Notes under the pieces: generated by a model
What the model saw: the letters and a program-made list of their open reading frames with translations, nothing else
What the model was told of the DNA's origin: nothing
Databases searched by the model: none
In this document: positions 18,404 through 26,931 of the stretch, in pieces
Layout of the letters: each line of letters starts with the position of its first letter
Position numbering within the stretch: the stretch's first letter is position 1
Translations under genes and position numbers: made by a program
Source: Chryseobacterium sp. ISL-6
GTDB taxonomy: Bacteria > Bacteroidota > Bacteroidia > Flavobacteriales > Weeksellaceae
DNA length: 64,000 nt
Direction of reading: 5' to 3'
Assembly: GCF_018613715.1 (NCBI RefSeq)
Contig: NZ_JAGGPT010000001.1
Coordinates: 361,919-425,918 of the forward strand

Positions 18404-19083
18404 TACTCTAATTTAAGGATAAATCCCATACCAGATTTGGTATGGATGAGCTTCTGATCAAAATCTTTATCAATTTTCTTTCGTAAATAATTAATATACA
18501 CGTCTATGAAGTTGGTTCCGGTATCAAAATGGGTGTCCCATACCTTTTCAGCAATCTCTACACGAGATAAAACCCTGTCTGGATTTTGCAGCATATACTC
18601 CAGTAATTTGAATTCTTTGGGAGTAAGATTAATATCTTTAGTATTTCTTTTGACCATTTTGGTATGGAGATTCATTTCAAGATCAGCATATCGCAAAATA
18701 AAGCCCAGGTTTTTGGATGATTTATTATTTCTTTTTAATAAAACCCTGATGCGTGCCAATAATTCCCTCATCTCAAAGGGTTTTACCAGATAATCATCTG
18801 CACCAGCATCAAAACCTTCCACCTTGTCGTCTGTTGTTCCCAAAGCAGTAAGCATAATGATCGCTAAATCTGGTTTGATCTGACGTATTTCCCTGCAAAG
18901 ATCAATACCATCCATCTTAGGAAGAACGATATCTGTAATGACCAGAGCATAATCATTTTGTAATGCTAATTTTTTTCCTGAAAGCCCATCATAAGCCAAC
19001 GTTACCATAAAACCCTGTTCTTCCAAACCTCTTTGCGTAAGTTGGGCTACTCTTTGGTCATCTTCTATGATTAGGATGTTCAT
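18403..19083 (-). CDS. OmpR/PhoB family response regulator
   Basis: 226 residues. The receiver domain has acidic residues ED at 7-8, phospho-acceptor Asp51 (VITDIVLPKMDG), and the switch Lys in DDYLVKPFEMRELLARI. The C-terminal winged helix carries LTPKEFKLLEYMLQNPDRVLSR and ends FIDVYINYLRKKIDKDF. It is the DNA-binding partner of the kinase encoded next to it. No operator could be assigned by eye. Confidence 0.94.
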   Translation of the reverse strand: MNILIIEDDQRVAQLTQRGLEEQGFMVTLAYDGLSGKKLALQNDYALVITDIVLPKMDGIDLCREIRQIKPDLAIIMLTALGTTDDKVEGFDAGADDYLVKPFEMRELLARIRVLLKRNNKSSKNLGFILRYADLEMNLHTKMVKRNTKDINLTPKEFKLLEYMLQNPDRVLSRVEIAEKVWDTHFDTGTNFIDVYINYLRKKIDKDFDQKLIHTKSGMGFILKLE

Positions 19084-19126
19084 AAGTACAAATGTATCAA
19101 ATATTGTTTCGGTAAATGAAAAAGTT

Positions 19127-20974
19127 TTAGTCGGAGTATTCTTTTAGTAATTCTCTGTAACTCATTAAAACGGTAGATTTTGAAATAAATCCTATAAATC
19201 GATTATGTACATCTACAACAGGTAAATTCCACACTCCTGTTTCATCGAAAACCTGAATGATCTTTAAAGGCTCATCTTCAGGATGAATAACAGCGGGTGG
19301 TGCTTTCATGATCTGTTGGATTGTAAATGATACATCTTTGTCCCGGTTAAAAAGAAGTGGACGTATATCATCTAAGGTTAAGATTCCTTTGAGCATTTTT
19401 TCATCGTCTACTATTGCGAATATATTCTTTTTCCCATTTTTAATTAATTCATACAGATCATTAATGGGTGCATCATAATTAACGATCTGAGAATCTATAT
19501 CAATCAAATCTTTTGTACGGAGAGAAGACATCAGGTTTTTATCATGTTCATGCGTAAATATTTTTCCCTCATCAGCCATGTTTTTTAATTCCGGAGATAT
19601 TGGTGAAAACCATTTTGCCATTAGATATGACATCACAGAAACGATCATTAACGGAATAAATAGATCATATCCGAAACTGGATTCAGCGATAAGGAAAATA
19701 GCAGTAAGAGGTGCATACAATACTCCACTCATTGCTCCAGCCATTCCGACAAGAACAAGGTTGGTAACAGGTACATCTTCAAAACCAATTTGTTGACAGA
19801 TCATGGCAAAAAGAAAACCTACTGTACCCCCGGCAAATAACGACGGAGCAAAGTTACCTCCGTTCCCACCACTGAAAATAGTGATAGAAGTAGCAAAAGC
19901 TTTTAAGAGGCAGATAAGAACAAGAAATAAAATAACAGTCCAGTTTCCTATCTCAAAATATCTGAAAAGACTATTTTCTATGATCGAGTGTGCATTTCCA
20001 TTGGTGAAGTCTTTTACAGTTTCATAGCCTTCTCCAAATAATGGCGGAAATAATACGCAGAGTAAAGACAGTGCAGCTCCTCCGATCATAGCTTTACGGA
20101 TACGGGAAACTTTAAGCGCTTTAATAAAATGCTCGACCTTTTGGGAAATAACCACAAAATACCGCGCATATAAACCGGTTACTATTCCAAGTATTAAATA
20201 ATATGGAACATTATGATAATTAAATGATTCTCTGGTATGAAATCTGAAAAGGATGTCCTCCTGAAGTAATATCCTTGATAAAAGGCTTCCACATACTGCA
20301 GCAACCACTAATGGAATAAAGTCTGAAAAAACAACTCCTGTCAGCAGTATTTCAAATGCAAACATCACCCCTGCTATCGGAGCATTAAATGCGGATGCAA
20401 TACCCGCCGTAGCTCCCGCAGCTAAGAGTAAAGTTCTTTCTTTGTATCCTAACCGGTAGGTCTGAGCATAGTTAGAGCCAATAGCGGCACCGGTAACAGC
20501 AATTGGACTTTCCAATCCGGCAGATCCCCCAAGTCCAACTGTGATTGCACTCTGAACTATCTGTGAATACATTTTTACAGAAGAAACAATACTGGAATTT
20601 TGAGCAATTTCATAAAGAATGGCTCCGATCCCTTTTCTGTCTTGCCCTTTAAATAAGGTAAGTACAATACTCGTTGTCAGTACAATCCCTAAAAAAGGAA
20701 AAACAATATAGAAAAGGATCTGATATTCAAAATGAACTTTGTTGACAATGAAATAGTGGATGGTATGGACTAAAGTTTTTAGAATCACACCTGCCAGTCC
20801 GGCAGTACATCCTACTAAAATACCCGAAAGAATAAGAAATTGGCTACGGCTTAACCTGCTACTTAACCAATGAAGAATAAGCTCATAACTGCGAACTTTT
20901 TCGAGACCATATTTTTGAAAGTCTCTTTTAAATTTAAGAAAACTAAGGTATTTTCTTTTATTGTGAATCTTCAC
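19127..20974 (-). CDS. ClC-type chloride channel/antiporter with CBS pair
   Basis: 615 residues. Selectivity-filter motifs are visible: GSAGLESP near residues 150-157, with the gating Glu in GLESP, and GGNFAPSLF, the GxFxP motif. Two CBS domains fill residues about 480-610 (DAPINDLYELIKNGKKNIFAIVDDE and PLKIIQVFDETGVWNLPVVD). The start must be GTG at 20974, since no ATG precedes the conserved region. Bacterial members are often 2Cl-/H+ exchangers. The gene stands 43 bases downstream-side of the response regulator gene, within the ion-transport block. Confidence 0.93.
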   Translation of the reverse strand: MKIHNKRKYLSFLKFKRDFQKYGLEKVRSYELILHWLSSRLSRSQFLILSGILVGCTAGLAGVILKTLVHTIHYFIVNKVHFEYQILFYIVFPFLGIVLTTSIVLTLFKGQDRKGIGAILYEIAQNSSIVSSVKMYSQIVQSAITVGLGGSAGLESPIAVTGAAIGSNYAQTYRLGYKERTLLLAAGATAGIASAFNAPIAGVMFAFEILLTGVVFSDFIPLVVAAVCGSLLSRILLQEDILFRFHTRESFNYHNVPYYLILGIVTGLYARYFVVISQKVEHFIKALKVSRIRKAMIGGAALSLLCVLFPPLFGEGYETVKDFTNGNAHSIIENSLFRYFEIGNWTVILFLVLICLLKAFATSITIFSGGNGGNFAPSLFAGGTVGFLFAMICQQIGFEDVPVTNLVLVGMAGAMSGVLYAPLTAIFLIAESSFGYDLFIPLMIVSVMSYLMAKWFSPISPELKNMADEGKIFTHEHDKNLMSSLRTKDLIDIDSQIVNYDAPINDLYELIKNGKKNIFAIVDDEKMLKGILTLDDIRPLLFNRDKDVSFTIQQIMKAPPAVIHPEDEPLKIIQVFDETGVWNLPVVDVHNRFIGFISKSTVLMSYRELLKEYSD

Positions 20975-21153
20975 GGGTGGCTATTGGGTATTTGACTGTT
21001 TTTTATAAGTATTCTTCCATTACTTTATACAGAAAGACCATATAAAGATAGAACTAATGTTAAAAAAAGGATTAATAATTAGTGACTTTTTTACGCCGAT
21101 TTTAAATAGACGTACATAAGAATAACAAATATATGGAAAAAAGCAGGGATTTT

Positions 21154-21861
21154 TTATGTGATTCTTTTTTTATTGCTTGCCAATACCCATTCATCTTTTT
21201 TACAAACAGAACAATTTCCAGCCTTTCCTGGGTGTTTTATTTCTGTATGACCACAAAAAGTACAGGAATAATGACCTTCTGTATCAATATATTTGATTGT
21301 TTGTTCCAGGGAATCGGGCATGATCGGAAGCCCATATTTTACATTGATATCTTCAAAATAAAATACACTGATCTCTCCGGAAATTTCTTCTATAGCCATT
21401 TCAATCTGTCCAAGTTGGGAGATTCCTTTTAATCTTAATTCAGCAAAAAATTCATCACTGCCCAGGTTTTCTTTTTTGAAATTATCAATTGAAAATTGAC
21501 CGTTCTGAACCAGACATATAGATTTCCCTTCGATGATCTGTTCAATCTTTTTATACTTCCCTATTAAGAAAGTGACAATGCTGTAAAGCAGAATAATAAC
21601 TATAAAAACAATAATGGAAGATATAATTCCAACATCTTTATTGAACATAGGATCACCGGCTGCAGAACCCAAACCAATTATAACAACAAGTTCGAAGATA
21701 GAAAGCTGCTTCACTCCTCTTTTACCTAAAATCCGAAGTCCAATAATGATTGTTAAAAACATAATGGCTGTACGCAGAATGATTTCCAGGATAAATGACC
21801 ATTCTTCGTGTCCCATTAATAATTCTTTCCAGTTAAGCTCTAAGAGAAATATGGATAACAT
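21154..21861 (-). CDS. DUF421 (YetF-like) membrane protein with C-terminal zinc ribbon
   Basis: 235 residues from ATG 21861; an in-frame GTG at 21900 would add 13. The DUF421 core is evident: WSFILEIILRTAIMFLTII, LGKRGVKQLSIFELVVIIGLGSAAGDP, and a soluble domain with GKSICLVQNGQFSIDNFKKENLG. Unusually, the protein ends with a Cys4 zinc-ribbon-like tail, CTFCGH followed 13 residues later by CSVC and KKDEW. DUF421 proteins are poorly understood membrane proteins. It starts close to the end of the AraC gene on the same strand. Confidence 0.85.
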   Translation of the reverse strand: MLSIFLLELNWKELLMGHEEWSFILEIILRTAIMFLTIIIGLRILGKRGVKQLSIFELVVIIGLGSAAGDPMFNKDVGIISSIIVFIVIILLYSIVTFLIGKYKKIEQIIEGKSICLVQNGQFSIDNFKKENLGSDEFFAELRLKGISQLGQIEMAIEEISGEISVFYFEDINVKYGLPIMPDSLEQTIKYIDTEGHYSCTFCGHTEIKHPGKAGNCSVCKKDEWVLASNKKRIT

Positions 21862-21909
21862 AGAAATTAATTTAGAAGGAATATCCAAAAAATGAGCCAC
21901 ACCCGATAT

Positions 21910-22830
21910 CTAATTCAAAGACTGCCTGTATTGTAGCGGAGACTGTTTTGTTTTTGCTTTAAATAATTTATTGAAAGACTGCGGATGCTCGAAACCTAAT
22001 TCATAAGCAATCTCAGAAATACTGCGATCAGTTGAAGTTAATTTTTCTTTAGCCTTGTCAATGAGCTTTAAATGAATGTGTTGCTGAGTATTTAAACCTG
22101 TGTTATTTCTTAATAAATCTCCCAGATAGTTTGAAGAGAGATTCAGTTTATCTGAGAAATATTTCACACTTGGCAAACCTTTATTTAAAGATATTTCATC
22201 ATTGAAATAATCTGATAAAAGATCTTCAAATTTTTCGATAATGGTATGATTTACAGGCTTCCTTGTAATAAATTGACGTTTATAAAACCTATTGCTGTAA
22301 TTAAGAAGTACCTCCAGATAGGAAACGATAAGATCCTGACTTACCTCATCAATTGATGAATCCAGCTCTTGCTTTATATCATCAAAAATACTGATGATTT
22401 TTAATTTTTCACGCTCCGATAAATGAAGGGCTTCATTAATGTGATAAGAGAAAAATCCATATTTGGCAATGGTCTTTCCTAACGGATAAGACAGTAGGAA
22501 ATCTGGATGGAAAAAGATACTCATGCCTTTGCACAAGTCTTTTCCATCGACCACTGATAATGCCTGATTGGGAGCAACAAAAATTAATCCTCCTTCATCA
22601 AAATCATAATGTCCCTGTCCATATTTTAATTTCCCTTTAAGGTTACTTTTATAAGATAACATATAAAAATTTGTAACCAATTGTTGCACTTCTGATTCTG
22701 AAGAAACTTTGTCATGATCAAACAAAACAATTAAAGGGTGTAATGGTTGTGGAATACCAAAAGCCTTGGTCAATTCTGAAATGGAATCAAAGTAAGTCAG
22801 ATTGCTCTTTTTTATAGACTGATCAATCAT
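21910..22830 (-). CDS. AraC family transcriptional regulator
   Basis: 306 residues. Residues about 1-175 form a ligand-binding-type cupin region, and the C-terminal 100 residues hold two HTHs: SVKYFSDKLNLSSNYLGDLLR, then DRSISEIAYELGFEHPQSFNKLFK with the family signature. It is a clear paralogue of the regulator at 60240-61154 (shared HPLI, YGQ and YDFD patterns). An SDR gene lies upstream, 133 bases away on the same strand, and the intervening RNA could form two exclusive hairpins. Confidence 0.9.
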   Translation of the reverse strand: MIDQSIKKSNLTYFDSISELTKAFGIPQPLHPLIVLFDHDKVSSESEVQQLVTNFYMLSYKSNLKGKLKYGQGHYDFDEGGLIFVAPNQALSVVDGKDLCKGMSIFFHPDFLLSYPLGKTIAKYGFFSYHINEALHLSEREKLKIISIFDDIKQELDSSIDEVSQDLIVSYLEVLLNYSNRFYKRQFITRKPVNHTIIEKFEDLLSDYFNDEISLNKGLPSVKYFSDKLNLSSNYLGDLLRNNTGLNTQQHIHLKLIDKAKEKLTSTDRSISEIAYELGFEHPQSFNKLFKAKTKQSPLQYRQSLN

Positions 22831-22881
22831 TTTGATAGCGTTTTAATTATAATAAGAAAATGTAATTTTAATCTCATTCCC

Positions 22882-22950
22882 ATTGCAGACTCTACCTACA
22901 AAAGTAGGGAAATAAGCTAAAAAGTCTGCAATATGTTTATTGCAGACTTT
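22882..22950 (-). promoter_or_regulatory. Mutually exclusive hairpins between an SDR gene and an AraC gene
   Basis: Three related segments occur in a row. Read on the minus strand, 22950-22938 pairs with 22933-22921 (13 bp, loop of 4), while the segment 22932-22923 can instead pair with 22891-22882 (10 bp, ATTGCAGACT/AGTCTGCAAT). A small stem CCTAC-AAAA-GTAGG (22895-22908) sits inside the second loop. This is the layout of a terminator/antiterminator switch. Confidence 0.4.
22919..22950 (-). terminator. Intrinsic terminator after the SDR gene 22964-23803
   Basis: AAAGTCTGCAATA/TATTGCAGACTTT forms a perfect 13-bp stem with a 4-base loop, followed on the minus strand by a T run (TTTTTAGC). It begins 14 bases after the SDR stop codon. 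Confidence 0.65.
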
Positions 22951-22963
22951 TATGAGTCTTATA

Positions 22964-23803
22964 TTAATTTTTAAACCCATTAGGCATAAATATTTTTCTA
23001 AGATAATCTACATATTCCTGATCCGGTTTGCTGTTGCGGATCTCAAATAATTGTTCGATATCGGGACCTGCAGTATAACGGAGCTGATTGGTATCATCTG
23101 TAATTGCTGTATAGATCACTTTGGCCACATCATTTGATGAGAATAAATTATCACCTCCTTCAAATGATTTAAAAAATGATGCCATTTCTTCAGAGAAATC
23201 TTTATAATCTTCCAATGTAGGATCGAATGCAAATTCTTCATTGGCTCTTTCATAAAAGGAGGTAGCAATATATCCGGGTTCTACAATTTTAACTTTAATA
23301 TTTTGAGAATTAAGTTCAAATGCCAATGATTCTGAAAACCCCTCAACAGCAAATTTTGAAGCACTATAAATAGAAAGTAACGGTGTTGTTACCCTACCTG
23401 CTCCTGAGGTAATATTTAGAACGGTACCCGAATTATGGGCTCTGAAATGAGGTAAAATAGCTCTGGTAACATTCATAACTCCAAAAACATTAACATCAAA
23501 TTGAGCTTTGATCTTTTCTTGAGTTACGGCCTCAAAAATCCCCTGTTGCCCATATCCCGCATTGTTGATGACAGCATCAATTTTTCCAAATTGATCGATT
23601 CCTTGCTGGATCGCACTATGAATGGAATCTTCCTCTGTTACTTCAAGCTCAGTAACCAGTACGTTTTCATATAGATTCAGTTCCTTTTCTTTTTCAGGAT
23701 TTCGCATAGTGGCAATAACATTCCAGTTATTCTTTGCAAAATAGTGTGCAGCAGCTTTTCCAATACCTGATGATGCTCCGGTGATTAATACGGTTTTATT
23801 CAT
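22964..23803 (-). CDS. Short-chain dehydrogenase/reductase
   Basis: 279 residues from the ATG at 23803 (MNKTVLITG); an open frame 25 codons upstream is not expected to be coding. Motifs: TGASSGIG, NNAG, catalytic Ser in NITSGAG and YSASK for Tyr/Lys. The extended C-terminal region with VKIVEPGYIATSF and a variable tail fits the classical subfamily often annotated as oxidoreductases acting on unknown aldehydes or ketones. It is the gene upstream of the AraC regulator and ends at a strong hairpin. Confidence 0.88.
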   Translation of the reverse strand: MNKTVLITGASSGIGKAAAHYFAKNNWNVIATMRNPEKEKELNLYENVLVTELEVTEEDSIHSAIQQGIDQFGKIDAVINNAGYGQQGIFEAVTQEKIKAQFDVNVFGVMNVTRAILPHFRAHNSGTVLNITSGAGRVTTPLLSIYSASKFAVEGFSESLAFELNSQNIKVKIVEPGYIATSFYERANEEFAFDPTLEDYKDFSEEMASFFKSFEGGDNLFSSNDVAKVIYTAITDDTNQLRYTAGPDIEQLFEIRNSKPDQEYVDYLRKIFMPNGFKN

Positions 23804-23910
23804 TTTTTTGTTTTTAAGTACACTGCAAATTTCTATACTTTCACAAAGTCTGAATAAACCGAAATGAGCGAAAAACAAGCCGAAACGGGGCTCTGAAAAA
23901 AGTTTGAAAA

Positions 23911-24666
23911 CTACTGAGTAGCTCCTCCGTTTACTAATAAATGCTGCCCATTGACAAATGAGGACATCTCGCTGGCAAAGAATTCTGCAGCATTGGCTAC
24001 ATCTTCTACTTCAGCCAGTCTACCCATTGGACAGCTGTCTATTAACGATTTTCTTAATTCGGGATAACTGTTTTCTTCAGCAAAAATACCGGAGTGGTCT
24101 ACTGCAAAAGGGATAATAGAATTAACGGTTACGCCACGGTGTCCAATTTCTTTCGAAAGAACATCTACCATATACCTCGGTGTTGTTTTACTTCCGCCAT
24201 ACACTGCCATCCCGGGAACAGGAAAAGCTGTCGTACTGGAAGCAATATAAATAATACGGCCATTATTCTCTACACTTTTAGCTGCCTGCTGCATGGTAAA
24301 ATAGGCTCCTTTTGTATTGATACTGAATAAACGGTCAAACTGCTCTTCAGTAAATTCTGTTACAGGAGTTTCTACCATTTCTATTCCTGCATTAGCAACA
24401 ACAATATCTATTTTTCCAAAAGCTTTTTTAGCTTCATTGAAAAGTTTTTCTATTTCAGCTACTTTGCTTACGTCTGCCTGTACTGCAATTACGCCTACAT
24501 TCATCGCTTTAATATTGGAAACCACTTCATCTGCTGATGATTTGTCTTTAGAATAATTGATAACGATATTTGCTCCTAAAGCGGCATATCGTTCTGCGAT
24601 AGCTTTTCCCAATCCTCGGGCAGAGCCAGTTATTAAGGCTGTTTTGCCGTGTAAATTATTGTTCAT
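23911..24666 (-). CDS. Short-chain dehydrogenase/reductase
   Basis: 251 residues. Cofactor motif TGSARGLG near residue 14, VANAG, catalytic Ser in IASSTTAF and Tyr/Lys in YGGSK, ending FVNGQHLLVNGGATQ, which is the usual FabG-like C-terminus. NYSKDKSS after the second strand suggests NADPH preference. It lies on the same strand as two other SDR genes (22964 and 24832) and is separated from the latter by 165 non-coding bases with repeats. Confidence 0.88.
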   Translation of the reverse strand: MNNNLHGKTALITGSARGLGKAIAERYAALGANIVINYSKDKSSADEVVSNIKAMNVGVIAVQADVSKVAEIEKLFNEAKKAFGKIDIVVANAGIEMVETPVTEFTEEQFDRLFSINTKGAYFTMQQAAKSVENNGRIIYIASSTTAFPVPGMAVYGGSKTTPRYMVDVLSKEIGHRGVTVNSIIPFAVDHSGIFAEENSYPELRKSLIDSCPMGRLAEVEDVANAAEFFASEMSSFVNGQHLLVNGGATQ

Positions 24667-24695
24667 TTTTTTATTTTTATATTAATTAGTAGAGA

Positions 24696-24720
24696 GAATA
24701 AAGAATAAAGAATAAAGAAT
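24696..24720. repeat. Short tandem repeat, GAATAAA x 3.6
   Basis: GAATAAA units start at 24696, 24703 and 24710 and end in a partial GAAT. The repeat lies about 30 bases upstream of the SDR gene starting at 24666, where a change in copy number could alter promoter spacing. The rest of 24667-24831 resembles the sequence at 28256-28345. Confidence 0.7.
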
Positions 24721-24755
24721 TGAAAGCAGAGGGTTAAAAGCAAGAGATAGTAATT

Positions 24756-24830
24756 GAAAAATCAGAAGTTAAATATTAATAGATTAGTTAAACCCGGATT
24801 CCGAAACTCTTAACTTTCATCTCTTAATTA
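24756..24830. repeat. Dispersed intergenic repeat, copy A
   Basis: AGATTAGTTAAACCCGG followed by CCGAAACTCTTAACTTTCA resembles the stretch at 28277-28342 (AGATTAATTAAACCC ... TCGGAATTCTCAACTTTCC). Both copies lie between co-directional genes. Confidence 0.45.
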
Positions 24831-24831
24831 T

Positions 24832-25572
24832 TTAAGCCATTCCTCCGTTTACTCCAATATTTTGAGCATTGATCCATTTGGCTTCATCACTAGCGAGAAA
24901 TACAACTACACTAGCGATATCATCGGTTTCTGCAATTCTTCCAAAAGGATTTAATGAAGCAAGTCTGTCGATCACTTCCTGTGGTTTTCCATTAAGGAAA
25001 AGTGCTGTCGCTGTAGGTCCGGGAGATACTGAATTAACATTAATTCCCCTGTTTCCGACCTCTCTTGAGAAAACTCTTGTGAGCTGTTCTACCGCAGATT
25101 TTGTTGCTACATATGTTGCATATCCTGGTAACATCAATCGGTTAACAGATGTTGAAAAATTGATGATACTTCCGTTGTCTGCTAATTTAGTCGCCGCTTC
25201 ACGAAGGGTATTGAAGACCCCTTTTACATTGATATTAAATTGGCGGTCAAATTCTTCATCTGTAGTTTCGAGAATAGTTTTAGTGATCATCACTCCTGCA
25301 TTGTTTACCAATACATCTATTTTACCATAATGAGCGATAGCCTGATCAAAAAGTGATTTTACGTCTTCCGTCTTACTTACATCTGCCTGTATTGCAATGG
25401 CATCACCATTATTTTCTTTGATATAACTGACTACAGCTTCAGCTTCCGTTTTACTTCCTGCGTAGTTTACAATTACTTTCGCATTGGCTTCTGCTAGTTT
25501 TTTGGCAACTTCAGCTCCTATTCCTTTTGAAGCTCCTGTTACTAATACTACTTTTCCTGATAAATTGTTCAT
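24832..25572 (-). CDS. Short-chain dehydrogenase/reductase
   Basis: 246 residues, FabG-like. TGASKGIG near residue 13, NNAG, Ser in NFSTSVNRL and Tyr/Lys in YVATK, with C-terminus WINAQNIGVNGGMA. Loop NYAGSKTEAE suggests NADPH. A TACCTTTG -7 element (25602-25609) lies 29 bases upstream of the ATG, with two palindromic sites behind it. The neighbouring AraC gene at 25684-26610 is therefore a likely activator. Confidence 0.9.
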   Translation of the reverse strand: MNNLSGKVVLVTGASKGIGAEVAKKLAEANAKVIVNYAGSKTEAEAVVSYIKENNGDAIAIQADVSKTEDVKSLFDQAIAHYGKIDVLVNNAGVMITKTILETTDEEFDRQFNINVKGVFNTLREAATKLADNGSIINFSTSVNRLMLPGYATYVATKSAVEQLTRVFSREVGNRGINVNSVSPGPTATALFLNGKPQEVIDRLASLNPFGRIAETDDIASVVVFLASDEAKWINAQNIGVNGGMA

Positions 25573-25601
25573 GTCTTTTTTGATGTTTTAATTTTACATG
25601 A

Positions 25602-25609
25602 CAAAGGTA
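25602..25609 (-). promoter_or_regulatory. -7 promoter element of the SDR gene 24832-25572
   Basis: On the minus strand the sequence reads TACCTTTG, an exact TAnnTTTG match. No TTTG occurs at 17-21 bases upstream (the nearest is 25 bases away), which fits an activator-dependent promoter. Confidence 0.5.
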
Positions 25610-25625
25610 GATTGAGAACAAGTGG

Positions 25626-25660
25626 TATTTGTTGCAAATAATAAAGCATTATTTGCAAAT
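25626..25660. promoter_or_regulatory. Pair of ATTTG/CAAAT palindromes, candidate AraC operator
   Basis: TATTTG-TTG-CAAATA (25626-25640) and ATTTGCAAAT (25651-25660) have centres about 22 bases apart, two helical turns, on the same DNA face. They lie between the end of the AraC gene and the -7 element of the adjacent SDR gene. Confidence 0.4.
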
Positions 25661-25683
25661 TTCAAATGTGTTGGAAAGTATTA

Positions 25684-26610
25684 TTACTTTACTTTCAGTT
25701 CTTTTCGATATTGAACTGGTGTAGTATGGGTATGTTTCTTAAAGTAATTGCTGAAGTGGGCTGTTTCAGAAAACCCAAGTTTATATGTGATTTCCTTAAT
25801 GGATATGCTAGAGTTTTTTAATAAAGATTTAGCTTCAGAAATTGTCTTTTCAGCAATCCATGTAGCAATAGGTTTTCCTGTTTTGGTTTTAATAACAGAA
25901 CTTAGATAGTTAGGATGTAGATTTTGTGCGTTGGCATAATCCTGGACTCTGAAGACTGTTTCTACCTGATCTGAGCTTAAGTCCCGATAATGTTTTTCTA
26001 AAAGCTGTTTGAAGGATTTTACAATCTGGGAACTTCTGTTACCTTCATAAATAGGATCGTAATCCTGCCAGAAATATTCTTTTATCCTATAAAATAAAAC
26101 AGCAAGTAAATGACCGATAATTTTATACTTCTCTGAAGAATTGGTCATATATTCAGAGTGAATCTGAAGATAGATATGCTCTGCTTTTTCATAGAATTCA
26201 TCTGTAACGGTTTTAGGTTTGATCTTTTCAGTCAATAAAAAAGGAAAATCATCGAAGATTTCTTTGCTGATATACTTTTTCAGAAAGGTTTCATCAAAGG
26301 TGATCAGGTAGATCTCTTCAATTTTATCCCATCCAAAAGTCCTGTAGTTGCTGGGGTTTGTAAAATATACAGAATGAGGTTTTACTTCAAATGTATATTC
26401 ATCGATCGTATAATGTCCGGAACCGTCTTTTATAAACAGAAAGGAAAAAAAGTTCGGACGGTAGGAAGTTGATTGATAAGGAAGTTTAAAACCAATATCT
26501 TTTAAATTAAAAACAGAAAATCCCTCCGTGGCATCAATCAGGTTTACCGGCAGGTTTAAATGAGTATATAATTCAAATAATGAATTGGATTCAAAATTAA
26601 GATCTTCCAT
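25684..26610 (-). CDS. AraC family transcriptional regulator
   Basis: 308 residues from ATG 26610 (MEDLNFESN); an in-frame start 13 codons upstream is possible. The N-terminal cupin-like domain includes DGSGHYTIDEYTFEVKPHSVYF. The C-terminal domain has two HTHs: VQDYANAQNLHPNYLSSVIK and ISIKEITYKLGFSETAHFSNYFK, then HTTPVQYRKEL. It sits directly upstream of an SDR gene on the same strand, 111 bases away, with a likely operator between them. Confidence 0.9.
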   Translation of the reverse strand: MEDLNFESNSLFELYTHLNLPVNLIDATEGFSVFNLKDIGFKLPYQSTSYRPNFFSFLFIKDGSGHYTIDEYTFEVKPHSVYFTNPSNYRTFGWDKIEEIYLITFDETFLKKYISKEIFDDFPFLLTEKIKPKTVTDEFYEKAEHIYLQIHSEYMTNSSEKYKIIGHLLAVLFYRIKEYFWQDYDPIYEGNRSSQIVKSFKQLLEKHYRDLSSDQVETVFRVQDYANAQNLHPNYLSSVIKTKTGKPIATWIAEKTISEAKSLLKNSSISIKEITYKLGFSETAHFSNYFKKHTHTTPVQYRKELKVK

Positions 26611-26931
26611 AGTCAATCGTTTAAAATTATTGAATTCTGTAGAAAGCAAAATTATGAATATTGTTACAAAGAAAAGGGTAATTGATCAACAGTTATCACG
26701 TATTTTGCAGATTAAGCAGGTTTTTAAATTAGATTTCGCCTTGCTTAAGTGTAATAATAGATTGATTTCAATTCTGTGATTTTAGATAAGATCTGCGCCA
26801 TCTGCAGATCTACAGGAAATAAAAAATAAAGATAAGTTTAAAAATATACTCTCGCAGATCGGGCAGATTGAGCAGATTTGGATTTTGTGTTTTTTAATCT
26901 GTTGAGTTTATGCCAGCAGCGAGAGTATGAG
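26611..26931. other. Intergenic region with an inverted repeat of the ATCTGCGAGAG family
   Basis: No gene is seen in these 321 bases. ATACTCTCGC (26846-26855) pairs with GCGAGAGTAT (26919-26928) around a 63-base loop that contains GCAGATCGGGCAGATTGAGC. The sequence TAAGATCTGCGCCATCTGCAGA near 26786-26807 is a related piece. The upstream part should hold the AraC promoter, but no clear element was recognised. Confidence 0.55.
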
